Source: Bacteroides congonensis
GTDB taxonomy: Bacteria; Bacteroidota; Bacteroidia; Bacteroidales; Bacteroidaceae
Assembly (NCBI RefSeq): GCF_900130125.1
Contig: NZ_FQXY01000009.1
Coordinates: forward strand, 597,760-661,759
Length of the DNA stretch: 64,000 nucleotides
Direction of reading: 5' to 3'
In this document: positions 15,413 through 27,026 of the stretch, piece by piece
Layout of the letters: each line of letters opens with the position of its first letter
How positions within the stretch are numbered: position 1 is the first letter of the stretch
The notes under the pieces: generated by a model
The model's input: only the letters and a program-made list of their open reading frames with translations
Told to the model about the DNA's origin: nothing
Databases searched by the model: none
Position numbers and translations under genes: made by a program

Positions 15413-17961
15413 GACGGATGGACTAATCCGGAAGCAACGAGGACAAACTTAATATCAGCATAGGAGACATCGTCTCCTAATGCTGCTTTAATAGCAAACA
15501 TCCCCATATATTCATGTTCTTCCAAATACTTCCGTATCTTCGCCAGATTTTCAGCTTTCACCACCTGTTCCACCTTAATCTTACCCGAACGAACATACTG
15601 TTCCAAATGTCCTGCAATCGTCCCAGTCACCAAATCACGCGCTTTAGCAATTTCCTCTATGCTCATCCCTTGACAGAACATTTCATAGCTAACAATTTTT
15701 GTATCTTTCTTCAGCTCTTTTTTCTCTTCCTTTTTCTTATCTTTCTTATGCTCCTTCGCTGAAATAAATATCTCCTTGACTTCCGGCCGTTCCACTTGAT
15801 TTTCTTTCATATACTTACGAACAATCCCCAGAATTTCAAGCCCATATTTCTCCACTCCTTTCGCCCCGAAATACGGTATGGCTTCCAAAGCCGCCGGAGT
15901 GTCCGGCAACAGATTGACAATTCCCATCAATGCTTTCTGCTGCATAATGACATAAGCAGGCACATTGGCTTCACGCGTCTTTTCTGTTCTCCATTCCGCC
16001 AAAGCACGATAAAGCTCCGGATGCAGAATATCCGTAGGAACATCTACTTTCACTTTCCCGGAACGACTGCTTGCCGCACGTTCTTTCCGTTCTCTTTTCT
16101 CTCCCGGAACTCTGGAAGACGAGGCAGAAGTTGAAGAATCTTCTTCGAGACTTAACATAACTTTCGCTTTCTGCTTCAGATAATCCGAAACGGTGAAAGT
16201 TGACGTACATACGGTGTCCAATAAAGATTCTTTAATGCACAACGCATCATCCAGTGTTTGCAGACGTTCATTCAATTGTTTCCTTAATTCCCTATTGTCA
16301 AGAGGCATATTGGTCTTATCGAACAAGGCACGAACCGGTTCCAACTCTTTACGAAAATATCCGGCACCGGAACGGATACGTTCCTGCAACTCCTGATTTC
16401 CGGCATAATCTTCACTTTCATTTATCAACCGGGTATATTGGTTGCGAAAACGACGGGCAACTTCCACAATCCTTTCCTTCATGTGGGGTTCCAAAGCCTT
16501 GTATTCGGCAAGCTGCTTCGGAAAGAGCCTGTAAAGGTCTTCATCCATCATGCGGAGCAGCCGCTTATAAGCCTGCTCAATAGAATAGAAGTTAAACAAA
16601 TCACTTAACAAGTCAAAGAAATAGGCCTTCTGCATATCATTCAACTGTTTGTTTCCCGGCTTATTCCGCTCCACTGCTTTTGTGAAGTTATCGACCACAC
16701 TGTCGCTAATGATAGCCTCCCGGCGCAAAGGAGATTCCAGCACCATTCCGTCCAAAGTCTTGCATCGGCTCAAAGCTACATACGTCTGTCCATGTGCAAA
16801 GGAATTACGCGCATCAATAATGGCACGTTCAAACGTCAATCCCTGACTTTTATGAATCGTAATAGCCCAAGCCAGCCGAATAGGATACTGTCGAAATACT
16901 CCCGCTATTTCTTCTGTAATTTCTTTCGTCTCCTCGTTCAATACGTATTTATAATTCCCCCATTCTTCCTGCAACAGTTGAAACTCATGTTCGCTATCCT
17001 TTCCACGTACAAACATACCCGTTTCGTTGACAGTCACCACTTCTCCAATCATACCGTTATAATACCGTTTTTCCGAAGAAACATCATTCTTGAGGAACAT
17101 GATTTGCGCCCCCTCCTTAATAGTGAGAACTTCATCCGCAGGATAGGAATATTCGGGGAAATCGTCTTTCACTTCAGCACGGAAACTGTAAGCCTTCCCG
17201 GGCAAAGAAGCCAGCTCACGGTCATTGATCCGCTGTGCCTGATTATTATGTGTCGTCAGACGGATATAACCTTCTTCTTTTGGGGGCTGAAAATCTCGCT
17301 GATACCGTTTGTTCAACTCATTCAAGACTTCATCATCCGCTTTATTCTCCCGTATCTTATTCAACAGGGAAAGAAAAAAAGTATCACTCTGACGATATAC
17401 CTTTTCCAGTTCAATCGTCATATAAGTAGTTTCCCTCAACGCACGGCTAGCAAAGAAATAGGGTGTTTCGTAATAATGCCGCAACATCTCCCACTCGCTG
17501 TCTTTCACAACGGGCGCCAACTGCTGCAAATCCCCAATCATCAACAACTGTACCCCGCCGAATGGTTTCTCACGGTCACGATAACGCCGCAAAGTCGCAT
17601 CCACCGCATCCAGCAAATCCGCACGTACCATACTGATTTCATCAATCACAAGCAAATCCATGCTCCGAATGATGTTACGTTTCTCCTTATTAATACGGTA
17701 GTGTATCTGTGCCGAGTTAAGAGTGGTATCCGGCACGAACGGCGCAAAAGACAACTGAAAGAAAGAATGGATTGTTACTCCGCCCGCATTGATAGCCGCA
17801 ATACCCGTAGGCGCCAAAACAACCATGCGTTTAGGACTTTGTTCTCTTAACCGTCTTAAAAATGTAGTTTTTCCAGTTCCGGCTTTACCGGTAAGAAATA
17901 GATGTGTGCCTGTATTTTCTATGAACTGCCAAGCAAGTTGCAGTTCAGGGTTATTTTCCAT
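15409..17961 (-). CDS. PIF1-like SF1B helicase with HRDC and helix-turn-helix C-terminus
   Basis: The protein is about 850 aa. Residues about 5-200 contain a P-loop LTGKAGTGKTTFLR, the motif APTGIAAINAGG, Walker B LLVIDEISMV and GDLQQLAPV: the Pif1/RecD2-type helicase core. Motif VI is seen as AITIHKSQGLTFERAI and YVALSRCKTLDGMVL. A charged linker leads to an HRDC-like domain (about 655-740, LAEWRTEKTREANVPAYVIM...PYFGAKGVEKYG), then a Lys-rich tract and a winged-helix segment (SIEEIAKARDLVTGTIAGHL). Such proteins probably unwind DNA at stalled forks, G-quadruplexes or R-loops. The TTG/ATG choices at the 5' end differ by three codons (17970 is the alternative). It converges with the LysO genes. 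Confidence 0.9.
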   Translation of the reverse strand: MENNPELQLAWQFIENTGTHLFLTGKAGTGKTTFLRRLREQSPKRMVVLAPTGIAAINAGGVTIHSFFQLSFAPFVPDTTLNSAQIHYRINKEKRNIIRSMDLLVIDEISMVRADLLDAVDATLRRYRDREKPFGGVQLLMIGDLQQLAPVVKDSEWEMLRHYYETPYFFASRALRETTYMTIELEKVYRQSDTFFLSLLNKIRENKADDEVLNELNKRYQRDFQPPKEEGYIRLTTHNNQAQRINDRELASLPGKAYSFRAEVKDDFPEYSYPADEVLTIKEGAQIMFLKNDVSSEKRYYNGMIGEVVTVNETGMFVRGKDSEHEFQLLQEEWGNYKYVLNEETKEITEEIAGVFRQYPIRLAWAITIHKSQGLTFERAIIDARNSFAHGQTYVALSRCKTLDGMVLESPLRREAIISDSVVDNFTKAVERNKPGNKQLNDMQKAYFFDLLSDLFNFYSIEQAYKRLLRMMDEDLYRLFPKQLAEYKALEPHMKERIVEVARRFRNQYTRLINESEDYAGNQELQERIRSGAGYFRKELEPVRALFDKTNMPLDNRELRKQLNERLQTLDDALCIKESLLDTVCTSTFTVSDYLKQKAKVMLSLEEDSSTSASSSRVPGEKRERKERAASSRSGKVKVDVPTDILHPELYRALAEWRTEKTREANVPAYVIMQQKALMGIVNLLPDTPAALEAIPYFGAKGVEKYGLEILGIVRKYMKENQVERPEVKEIFISAKEHKKDKKKEEKKELKKDTKIVSYEMFCQGMSIEEIAKARDLVTGTIAGHLEQYVRSGKIKVEQVVKAENLAKIRKYLEEHEYMGMFAIKAALGDDVSYADIKFVLVASGLVHPS

Positions 17962-18031
17962 GTGCTTCAAATTTTCAACAAAGGTAGCTAATATTCTTTT
18001 TCTTTCGTCTTGATACGAAAGAAAAAGAACA

Positions 18032-18928
18032 TCATTTCATGGAACCGCCTACGATATCCAGCAACTCATTGGTAATCGCCTGCTGCCGACTCTTGTTATA
18101 CTGCTTCGTCAAATCTTGAATCAGCTCGTTTGCATTGTCCGTAGCTACCTGCATAGCTAACGTACGCGCGGCATGTTCCGAAGTATTTGAGTCAACGGCA
18201 GCAGTAAACAGTTTTTGGCTCAATACCGTTGGAATCAGGTTGGCTATCAGTTCTTCGGCGTTGGGTTCGATGATATAATCGTTTGCTATTTCATGATCTT
18301 CCACTTCCTCCTTGTTCTTTTGTTCCTCCTCATCTATGATATGCGTCAAGTCGATGGGGAGATACGTTTCACGGAGAAGAATCTGCAAGCCCATAGATTT
18401 GAAGTGGTGATAGATGATCTCTACGCGATCCACTTCACCGGACACATACATTTGCATCAGGAGGTGAGCCAGATCGGCGGCTTCCTGATAAGTCGGTTTG
18501 TCGGAGAGCGTGGGAGAAGTTTCCTGTGGTTGGAACCCCATGCGCTTCACGGCTTCATCCACTTTCTTGCCTACCGGGAAAATCAAGATGTTGTCCTGTC
18601 CCAGGGTACGGTATTCGCCAACCGTTTGCAATAACATTTTGATGACGTTGGCGTTGAAAGCACCACACAGAGAGGTGTTCGAGGAAAAAGCGACAATGGC
18701 AACACGCTTCACTTCGCGTTCCTTCACATAAGGAGACTCGACAGGAAGGTCAGCGCTTAGGAAATTAGTCAGAATCTTGTTCAACTTCCTCTGATAAGGC
18801 AGCATATTTTCAATGGCTCCTTGTGCCTTGTGTAATTTGGCAGAAGCCACCATCTTCATTGCTGAAGTGATTTTTCGGGTACTTTTTACCGAATTTATTC
18901 TGGTTTTTACTTCTTTCAGTGAAGCCAT
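18032..18928 (-). CDS. atpG: ATP synthase F1 gamma subunit
   Basis: The protein is 298 aa. It begins MASLKEVKTRINSVKSTRKI and ends with AMQVATDNANELIQDLTKQY...ITNELLDIVGG, the conserved N- and C-terminal coiled-coil helices that form the rotating shaft inside the alpha3beta3 ring. An acidic insert (residues about 195-220, EEEQKNKEEVEDHE) lengthens the globular part relative to E. coli gamma, as is usual in Bacteroidota. It is the last gene of the leftward atp operon, 85 bp behind atpA. Confidence 0.97.
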   Translation of the reverse strand: MASLKEVKTRINSVKSTRKITSAMKMVASAKLHKAQGAIENMLPYQRKLNKILTNFLSADLPVESPYVKEREVKRVAIVAFSSNTSLCGAFNANVIKMLLQTVGEYRTLGQDNILIFPVGKKVDEAVKRMGFQPQETSPTLSDKPTYQEAADLAHLLMQMYVSGEVDRVEIIYHHFKSMGLQILLRETYLPIDLTHIIDEEEQKNKEEVEDHEIANDYIIEPNAEELIANLIPTVLSQKLFTAAVDSNTSEHAARTLAMQVATDNANELIQDLTKQYNKSRQQAITNELLDIVGGSMK

Positions 18929-19013
18929 AACTTTCTAATTTAAGAATTAAAGATGAGAAATGAAGAACCTGCTATGCAGTATAAACAAATGATTTCTTCA
19001 TTTCTACACATTT

Positions 19014-20597
19014 CTATAAGTACTGTTTCGCAACCATGGCGGCAGTCTCTTCGATGGCGTTCGTTACACTATCGTCGATAACACCGGTTTTCAATACATC
19101 CAAGACATCCTCCTGATGATTCAGTTGCAGAGATTCGATGAAGCTGCGTTCAAAGTCCTGCACCTTATCCAATGGGACGTTACGGAGAAGTCCGTGCGTA
19201 CCACAGTAGAGAATAGCAATCTGCTGCTCTACGGGCATCGGGCTGTACTGAGGTTGAATCAACAGTTGGGCATTCTTGCGTCCCTTGTCGATGGTCAGGG
19301 CGGTAATCGGGTCCATATCACTGCTGAACTTGGAGAAAGCTTCCAGTTCGCGATATTGCGCCTGGTCCATCTTCAGTGTTCCGGCAACCTTCTTCATCGC
19401 CTTGATCTGCGCGTTACCACCTACACGGGAAACGGAGATACCGACGTTGATGGCCGGACGTACACCCTGGTTGAACAAGTCGGTTTCGAGGAATATCTGT
19501 CCGTCGGTGATAGAAATCACGTTCGTGGGGATATAGGCCGAGACGTCACCTGCCTGCGTTTCGATGATAGGCAGTGCGGTGAGAGAACCACCACCTTTGA
19601 CAATATCTTTCAAGCTGTCCGGCAAGTCGTTCATTTCGCGCGCCACTTCTTCCTGGCTGATAATCTTTGCCGCACGCTCCAACAGACGGGAGTGCAGGTA
19701 GAAAATATCACCCGGATATGCTTCACGTCCCGACGGACGACGAAGAATCAAAGAAACCTCACGATAAGCTACCGCTTGTTTGGAAAGGTCATCATAGACA
19801 ACCAATGCATGACGACCGGTATCACGGAAATACTCACCGATGGCGGCACCCGCAAACGGTGCATAATACTGCAATGCAGCCGGGTCACCGGCTGTGGCGG
19901 CAACTACAATCGTGTATTCCAGTGCGCCGTACTCGCGAAGCGTATTCACAATAGAAGCAACGGTAGAACCCTTCTGACCGATAGCCACATAGATACAATA
20001 TACAGGGTCACCCGCCAGAAAGTTATTACGCTGGTTGATAATCGTGTCAATCGCGATAGAGGTCTTTCCTGTCTGACGGTCACCGATAATCAACTCACGC
20101 TGTCCGCGACCGATAGGAATCATGGCATCCACAGCTTTCAGTCCGGTCTGCAACGGTTGGTTTACCGGCTGACGGAAGATAACTCCCGGAGCTTTCCGTT
20201 CCAACGGCATATCATACAGGTCGCCACCGACGAGCCCTTTACCGTCGAGCGGTTCACCCAACGGGTCGATGACACGTCCCAACATCCCCTCTCCCACACG
20301 GATAGAGGCGATACGCTTGGTACGTTTCACGATAAATCCCTCTTTGATTCTGTCCGTCGGCCCCAGTAGCACAGCACCCACGTTGTCCTCTTCAAGGTTC
20401 ATCACGATTGCTTTGATACCATTGTCAAACTCAAGCAGTTCATTCGCTTCGGCATTCCGCAGTCCATAGATACGGACAACACCGTCGCTCACCTGGAGCA
20501 CCGTACCGATTTCGTCAAGTTGCACATTGGCATTGATTCCTTCGAGCTGCTTGTGCAATATATCCGATACTTCGCTTACTCTTATATTTTCAGACAT
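19014..20597 (-). CDS. atpA: ATP synthase F1 alpha subunit
   Basis: The protein is 527 aa, within the normal range for the family. The P-loop [15 protein letters not shown] and the alpha signature [17 protein letters not shown] are present. It is the regulatory nucleotide-binding subunit of the F1 hexamer. The start codon abuts the stop of atpH (they share base 20597), so translation is coupled. Confidence 0.98.
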   Translation of the reverse strand: MSENIRVSEVSDILHKQLEGINANVQLDEIGTVLQVSDGVVRIYGLRNAEANELLEFDNGIKAIVMNLEEDNVGAVLLGPTDRIKEGFIVKRTKRIASIRVGEGMLGRVIDPLGEPLDGKGLVGGDLYDMPLERKAPGVIFRQPVNQPLQTGLKAVDAMIPIGRGQRELIIGDRQTGKTSIAIDTIINQRNNFLAGDPVYCIYVAIGQKGSTVASIVNTLREYGALEYTIVVAATAGDPAALQYYAPFAGAAIGEYFRDTGRHALVVYDDLSKQAVAYREVSLILRRPSGREAYPGDIFYLHSRLLERAAKIISQEEVAREMNDLPDSLKDIVKGGGSLTALPIIETQAGDVSAYIPTNVISITDGQIFLETDLFNQGVRPAINVGISVSRVGGNAQIKAMKKVAGTLKMDQAQYRELEAFSKFSSDMDPITALTIDKGRKNAQLLIQPQYSPMPVEQQIAILYCGTHGLLRNVPLDKVQDFERSFIESLQLNHQEDVLDVLKTGVIDDSVTNAIEETAAMVAKQYL

Positions 20598-21157
20598 TAT
20601 ACAATTCTCCTATTCTTATCAATAAATTGTTGTTTCACTCGCTTCAACTGCGTGGCAACGCTCGCGTCCAGCCGGTAGTCGTTGATATCGAAGATAAATC
20701 CACCGTCGATAGACGGATCCACCACCGTTTCCAGTTCCACTTGGGCGTGCAGGATATGCGTGGCAGCAGAGCGAATCCGGTCTTCCGTCTCCTTATCGAC
20801 GGGCACGGCCGTAATCAGCCTGCCGGTGCCGATATGTTTCAGTTTCCGGTAAAGATCCATATACATCAGGCTGATAAATTGCAGATAGCCCTCACGCCTG
20901 TTTCTCAATACCAAAGTGATGAAACGGACAAACTCCCTCGTTGACTTACCGTCACCATCGGCAGCGGTACAGACCAGCGCCAATTTCTCTTTCGTCGTGA
21001 CGACAGGATTTTCAAGCGTTTCACGCAACCCGGGCTGGGCACGGAAGCAATAGGCCAGAGTCATAAATTCCTGGTATATCCTGTCCTCCAAACCTTTTTC
21101 CTGCGCGTATTCAATCATCGCTTTTGCATAACGCATCGAGAGTATTCCGACTTCCAT
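20597..21157 (-). CDS. atpH: ATP synthase F1 delta subunit (OSCP)
   Basis: The protein is 186 aa. The pattern [20 protein letters not shown] at the N-terminus and the C-terminal [20 protein letters not shown]...[15 protein letters not shown] fit delta/OSCP, which joins F1 to the peripheral stalk. It lies 5 bp after atpF. Confidence 0.95.
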   Translation of the reverse strand: MEVGILSMRYAKAMIEYAQEKGLEDRIYQEFMTLAYCFRAQPGLRETLENPVVTTKEKLALVCTAADGDGKSTREFVRFITLVLRNRREGYLQFISLMYMDLYRKLKHIGTGRLITAVPVDKETEDRIRSAATHILHAQVELETVVDPSIDGGFIFDINDYRLDASVATQLKRVKQQFIDKNRRIV

Positions 21158-21162
21158 CTTCC

Positions 21163-21666
21163 TTAGTTCTTATTCGGGGTTAATAATTCATCCAGCATCC
21201 GGTCAATCATGCCCATCTGCGCATCCTTGTCCTCAAGACTCTTGCGGAGCACCTTCTCGGCGATGTCGACCGAAAGAACAGCCACCTGGCGACGTATATC
21301 GCGGATAGCTTCGTCCTTTTCAATCTGGATTTGTTGTTTCACCGCATCCAGTTCCTTTTGTGCGGCTATCTCGGCTTGCTTGCGAGCCTCGTGAACAATC
21401 TTGTCACGTTCTTCCATCGCTTCCTTCAAGATGCGTCCCTGTTCCTTGTTGGCAGCAGCCACCAACGCGTCGCCTTCCGCTTTCAGCTTGGACAACTGCG
21501 CATTGGCTTCCCTCGCCACCTCCAAGGACTGGTCGATATAGGTCTTACGGCCTTCCACCATCTTGATGATGACGGGGAAGCCGTATTTTGCCAATATCAC
21601 GAACACAATCCCGAATGAGAGGAACATCCAGAACAACAGGCCACTATCAGGTAATAGTAATGACAT
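21163..21666 (-). CDS. atpF: ATP synthase Fo b subunit
   Basis: The protein is 167 aa. One N-terminal membrane helix ([20 protein letters not shown]) is followed by a long charged amphipathic helix ([20 protein letters not shown]) that forms the dimeric peripheral stalk. It is placed between atpE (4-bp gap) and atpH. Confidence 0.96.
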   Translation of the reverse strand: MSLLLPDSGLLFWMFLSFGIVFVILAKYGFPVIIKMVEGRKTYIDQSLEVAREANAQLSKLKAEGDALVAAANKEQGRILKEAMEERDKIVHEARKQAEIAAQKELDAVKQQIQIEKDEAIRDIRRQVAVLSVDIAEKVLRKSLEDKDAQMGMIDRMLDELLTPNKN

Positions 21667-21670
21667 AGGC

Positions 21671-21949
<279 letters not shown>

Positions 21950-21996
21950 TTATATTTTTTATTTACTCTCTTTTTATTCTCTATTTATTCATCTAT

Positions 21997-23136
21997 TTAT
22001 TTCTCTTCTGCCTTGACCTTTGCTCCTTCCTGTGCCAGTCCGATAAACACTGCCGACAACATGGTAAATACATAAGCCTGGATGAAAGCAACCAACAGTT
22101 CAAGCGCATTCATAAAGATGTTGAACAATACGGAAGCCACCGTCAGCGTGCCATTCAGCGCAGGCCCCATGCTTGCCGAGATGAATATCAGACAAGTGAG
22201 CACCAACATCGCCATATGTCCCGCCAGCATATTGGCGAAAAGACGGATCATCAAGGCAAACGGTTTCGTAAAGATTCCGAAGAACTCGATGAACGGCATC
22301 ATCGGTACCGGCACTTTCAACCACCAGGGCACATCCGGCCAAAAGATGTCTTTCCAATAATGCTTCGTTCCGAAGATATTCACTGCCAGGAACGTACATA
22401 TCGCAAGTACCATGGTAATGGCGATATTTCCCGTCACATTCGCACCTCCGGGGAAGAGCGGAATCAATCCCATCATATTATTGATAAAGATAAAAAAGAA
22501 CGCTGTCAGCAGATACGGGGCAAACTTCCGGTAGTTCGGGCCGACACAACTCTTAATGATGTCGTCGTTCACCATCATGATGAACATCTCCATAAATCCG
22601 ATAAATCCACCCGGCGCTTTGGCTCCTTGGGGACGTTTCCTGTACCAGTGCGCCACACTCAACACGATAACCAGCAGCAATACGCTGTTGAACAGCAGGG
22701 CGAATGTCACTTTCGTAATAGAAATATCCCAAGGGCGAACCTGCTCACCTGCCGCATTATATTCCACCAATTTGCCTTCGTACTTACTTCCTGCGGGAGC
22801 GATGGAGAGTCCTTCATACGTACCGCCATTCTCTTCGAGACGGGAAGAAAGGAACACGTGCCAACCTGTACTACCACTATAAACGATGATGGGTAATGGT
22901 ATAATAATCTGCGTCTTACCCCATGTCGTAATGTGCCATTCATATGAGTCGCCGATATGCCCGAACACGATTTCCTTCACGTCCACCGTGTTCTCCTCTT
23001 CTTCTTTCGGAGTAATCCCGTCCTGCGTTTGAGAAGTCGCGTCCCCCGCCTGTTCCTGTGCAAGAACCGGCAGGCTGACCACCAACATCAGGCAGGACAG
23101 AACCAAAGGAGCTACTATGTTATGCAACTGTTTCAT
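21997..23136 (-). CDS. atpB: ATP synthase Fo a subunit with exported N-terminal extension
   Basis: The protein is 379 aa, about 100 residues longer than E. coli AtpB. The extra N-terminus is a signal peptide (VLSCLMLVVSLPVLAQE) plus a ~115-residue periplasmic segment before the first core helix, a feature known for Bacteroidota. The core keeps the essential Arg in MIRLFANMLAGHMAML and the C-terminal helix LELLVAFIQAYVFTMLSAVF, which form the proton half-channels. The first 17 bases overlap the upstream small membrane protein gene. Confidence 0.95.
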   Translation of the reverse strand: MKQLHNIVAPLVLSCLMLVVSLPVLAQEQAGDATSQTQDGITPKEEEENTVDVKEIVFGHIGDSYEWHITTWGKTQIIIPLPIIVYSGSTGWHVFLSSRLEENGGTYEGLSIAPAGSKYEGKLVEYNAAGEQVRPWDISITKVTFALLFNSVLLLVIVLSVAHWYRKRPQGAKAPGGFIGFMEMFIMMVNDDIIKSCVGPNYRKFAPYLLTAFFFIFINNMMGLIPLFPGGANVTGNIAITMVLAICTFLAVNIFGTKHYWKDIFWPDVPWWLKVPVPMMPFIEFFGIFTKPFALMIRLFANMLAGHMAMLVLTCLIFISASMGPALNGTLTVASVLFNIFMNALELLVAFIQAYVFTMLSAVFIGLAQEGAKVKAEEK

Positions 23137-23554
23137 TTTTCTTCTTATTTTTCTTCTTCAGTTTCCGGTTCACTTCAAAGGAGAAGAAGAACCAGGTTTC
23201 GAATATCAGATATATCAAATAGAACGAGATAAACGTGAGCAGAAACGCTTTGGCTTCTTCGCGTACGGCAAGGCAATAAATCAAGACCAGGATAATAGAA
23301 AGAATCATCTTTGCCATCTTTATCGCCAGGTACAACAGTAACATTCTTTGCGGAGCGTGCAGTCGGCACGCATCGAACATATAGATACTAAACAAACCGA
23401 ATAAATAGAAATAAACCGGAATGAACGGATACCCGCCGAAATAATGCCCGGGCAGAGCAAAGTGCAAAATGACCGCCCCAAGTGCCGCGCTTAAGATTGC
23501 AAATAAAGTATGCAAACCGATAAAGTTCCGTTTCGTTTTACTAATGTTCACCAT
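23120..23554 (-). CDS. AtpI-like small membrane protein of the atp operon
   Basis: The protein is 144 aa with four predicted membrane helices and a strongly basic C-terminus (NRKLKKKNKKKNE). Its place between atpC and atpB is that of the AtpI/uncI-like protein, which in other bacteria aids c-ring assembly. Sequence likeness to AtpI is not clear by eye, so the role rests on position. It overlaps atpB by 17 bp. Confidence 0.7.
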   Translation of the reverse strand: MVNISKTKRNFIGLHTLFAILSAALGAVILHFALPGHYFGGYPFIPVYFYLFGLFSIYMFDACRLHAPQRMLLLYLAIKMAKMILSIILVLIYCLAVREEAKAFLLTFISFYLIYLIFETWFFFSFEVNRKLKKKNKKKNETVA

Positions 23555-23603
23555 AATGTCACTGTGTTTTTCTTCTGTACTTATTCAATCTCGTCTTTTT
23601 CCG

Positions 23604-23849
23604 TCAGGAAATACAGGCAGAAACCGTCCCGTCACTCATTTCGACAAAACCACCCTGAATATCCATTGTATGCTCCTCTCCTTCCAACGTCGTGTAACTC
23701 AGCGTACCCGCTTTCAATGACGAGACGATGGGCGCATGCCCCGGAAGAATGGAAAACGACCCGATGGTGCCCGGCAATGTGACAATCTTCACATCTCCGT
23801 CGAATATGCTCTTCTCGGGCGATACTATACTCAAATGCAGTTCTTTCAT
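23604..23849 (-). CDS. atpC: ATP synthase F1 epsilon subunit, short form
   Basis: The protein is 81-82 aa. The beta-sandwich domain is intact (HLSIVSPEKSIFDGDVKIVT, GSFSILPGHAPIVSSL). The C-terminal helical hairpin that lets epsilon inhibit ATP hydrolysis in E. coli (total ~135 aa) is absent. Short epsilons of this kind are usual in Bacteroidota, so hydrolysis must be controlled in another way. It lies 12 bp after atpD. Confidence 0.95.
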   Translation of the reverse strand: MKELHLSIVSPEKSIFDGDVKIVTLPGTIGSFSILPGHAPIVSSLKAGTLSYTTLEGEEHTMDIQGGFVEMSDGTVSACIS

Positions 23850-23861
23850 CACTCTATGTTT

Positions 23862-25953
<2,092 letters not shown>

Positions 25954-26364
25954 TTATAGATTCTCCATCAACCAGTTCTCAATATGAATACCTTCAATGC
26001 GCTCTAAATGTTTCACATTTTCCGTGACCATTATACAATTAGAGATAAGGGCTGTACAGCCAATAAAGAGATCTAAATCATCAATCAAAACTCCATTTTT
26101 TCTTAATCTTGCTTTTTGTTTGGCGTATTCGGCCAATGCAATGCCAACAGGTATAATCTTCATATCCGAGCAAAAAGAGTTAACAGCTTTTATATTATCC
26201 TCAACCGCATTACTACATTCAGCACCATATAACAGTTCCGCGACTGTCATTTCTGAAATATAACAATTCTCCCATCCCACTTTCTTTAATTGCTCACGCA
26301 TTCCTTTTTTATCCCTTAGAATATAAATGCAGATATTACTATCAAGTAAATACTTTCCTACCAT
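25954..26364 (-). CDS. PIN-domain (VapC-like) toxin
   Basis: The protein is 136 aa. YLLDSNICIYILR gives the first catalytic Asp of the PIN nuclease fold, EMTVAELLYGAE the conserved Glu, and IDDLDLFIGCTAL the later acidic residues. VapC-type toxins cleave RNA, often tRNA or rRNA. The ATG follows the antitoxin stop by one base. The gene ends before a hairpin terminator (25891-25921). Length is normal and the active-site acids are all kept, so it should be functional. Confidence 0.88.
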   Translation of the reverse strand: MVGKYLLDSNICIYILRDKKGMREQLKKVGWENCYISEMTVAELLYGAECSNAVEDNIKAVNSFCSDMKIIPVGIALAEYAKQKARLRKNGVLIDDLDLFIGCTALISNCIMVTENVKHLERIEGIHIENWLMENL

Positions 26365-26365
26365 A

Positions 26366-26617
26366 TCAATCGAAATTCAGGGGAGCTTTAGTATTCTGAC
26401 GTTCCGCATACATATCCTCAATAATCTTAGCCGTAGTGCGGTCATCTTTCCAAACCCCAAGATGTTTATTCAGCATTTCTTCCGTCTTATCCATGCTATT
26501 CGATTTTGACGCTACCACAGATGCGGTAAGGCGCGTTGCCAAACGTAATTTCACTTCATCACTCAACGACTTCAACATTTCCCAATAGGATTCTGTTAAT
26601 TTTAAAGTATCATCCAT
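26366..26617 (-). CDS. Antitoxin of the PIN-toxin pair
   Basis: The protein is 83 aa. I start at the ATG 26617 because GGAGG, an unusually good Shine-Dalgarno for this organism, ends six bases before it. The N-terminal part (LTESYWEMLKSLSDEVKLRL) is helical, and the acidic/aromatic C-terminus is of the kind that occupies the toxin cleft. I recognise no named DNA-binding family by eye, but the position (one base ahead of a VapC-like gene, same strand) makes it the antitoxin. A -7 element TATCTTTG lies on the minus strand at 26644-26651. Confidence 0.75.
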   Translation of the reverse strand: MDDTLKLTESYWEMLKSLSDEVKLRLATRLTASVVASKSNSMDKTEEMLNKHLGVWKDDRTTAKIIEDMYAERQNTKAPLNFD

Positions 26618-26643
26618 ATTGACCTCCAATCTTTAATATACTA

Positions 26644-26651
26644 CAAAGATA
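26644..26651 (-). promoter_or_regulatory. -7 element of the toxin-antitoxin operon
   Basis: On the minus strand this reads TATCTTTG, 26 bases before the antitoxin ATG. A TTTG lies 22 bp further upstream (26674-26677) within the right 24-bp repeat, slightly longer than the usual spacer. Confidence 0.6.
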
Positions 26652-26666
26652 CACTTTTCAAATTAA

Positions 26667-26690
26667 GAAAACACAAAATCCTGTACGAAA
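26667..26690 (+). repeat. 24-bp direct repeat, right copy, flanking the toxin-antitoxin pair
   Basis: Partner of 25881-25904 with a single C/T difference. Confidence 0.8.
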
Positions 26691-27026
26691 GTTTTCTTGA
26701 AGAAACCGAAACGCCCGGATCTTCACAGACCCGGGCGTTTGTATTTTTGAAACATCCCCTTATCCAAGGGAAATGAGGACTGACGCTTTTTACGCAACAA
26801 AGGAAGATGTTTCAAAAAATTAGGGATTGAAAAGGAATACCCCATAGATATAAGGCGATATCCCTTTTCATGATTTTGAAAGCCCGGACTTTCACAAGCC
26901 CCAACTTTCTGAGATGAGTTTCAGGTCTTTCAATATTCCCAAGAAAGCCTGAAACAGGGTTTAGTCTTTTTTACGTTGAAAAAATATCACTAAATTATTC
27001 ATGTTTGACAATTAGCCAATGACTGG
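26691..27026. other. Intergenic stretch rich in stem-loops
   Basis: Three hairpins and no supported gene. 26709-26740: AAACGCCCGG with CCGGGCGTTT, followed by T-rich sequence on the plus strand, a likely terminator. 26744-26818: a perfect 13-bp inverted repeat TTTTTGAAACATC / GATGTTTCAAAAA enclosing 49 bp. 26918-26955: GTTTCAGGTCTTTC with GAAAGCCTGAAAC (one bulge), downstream of the OmpA gene. The spacing suggests decayed repeat elements as well as transcription stops. Confidence 0.55.
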
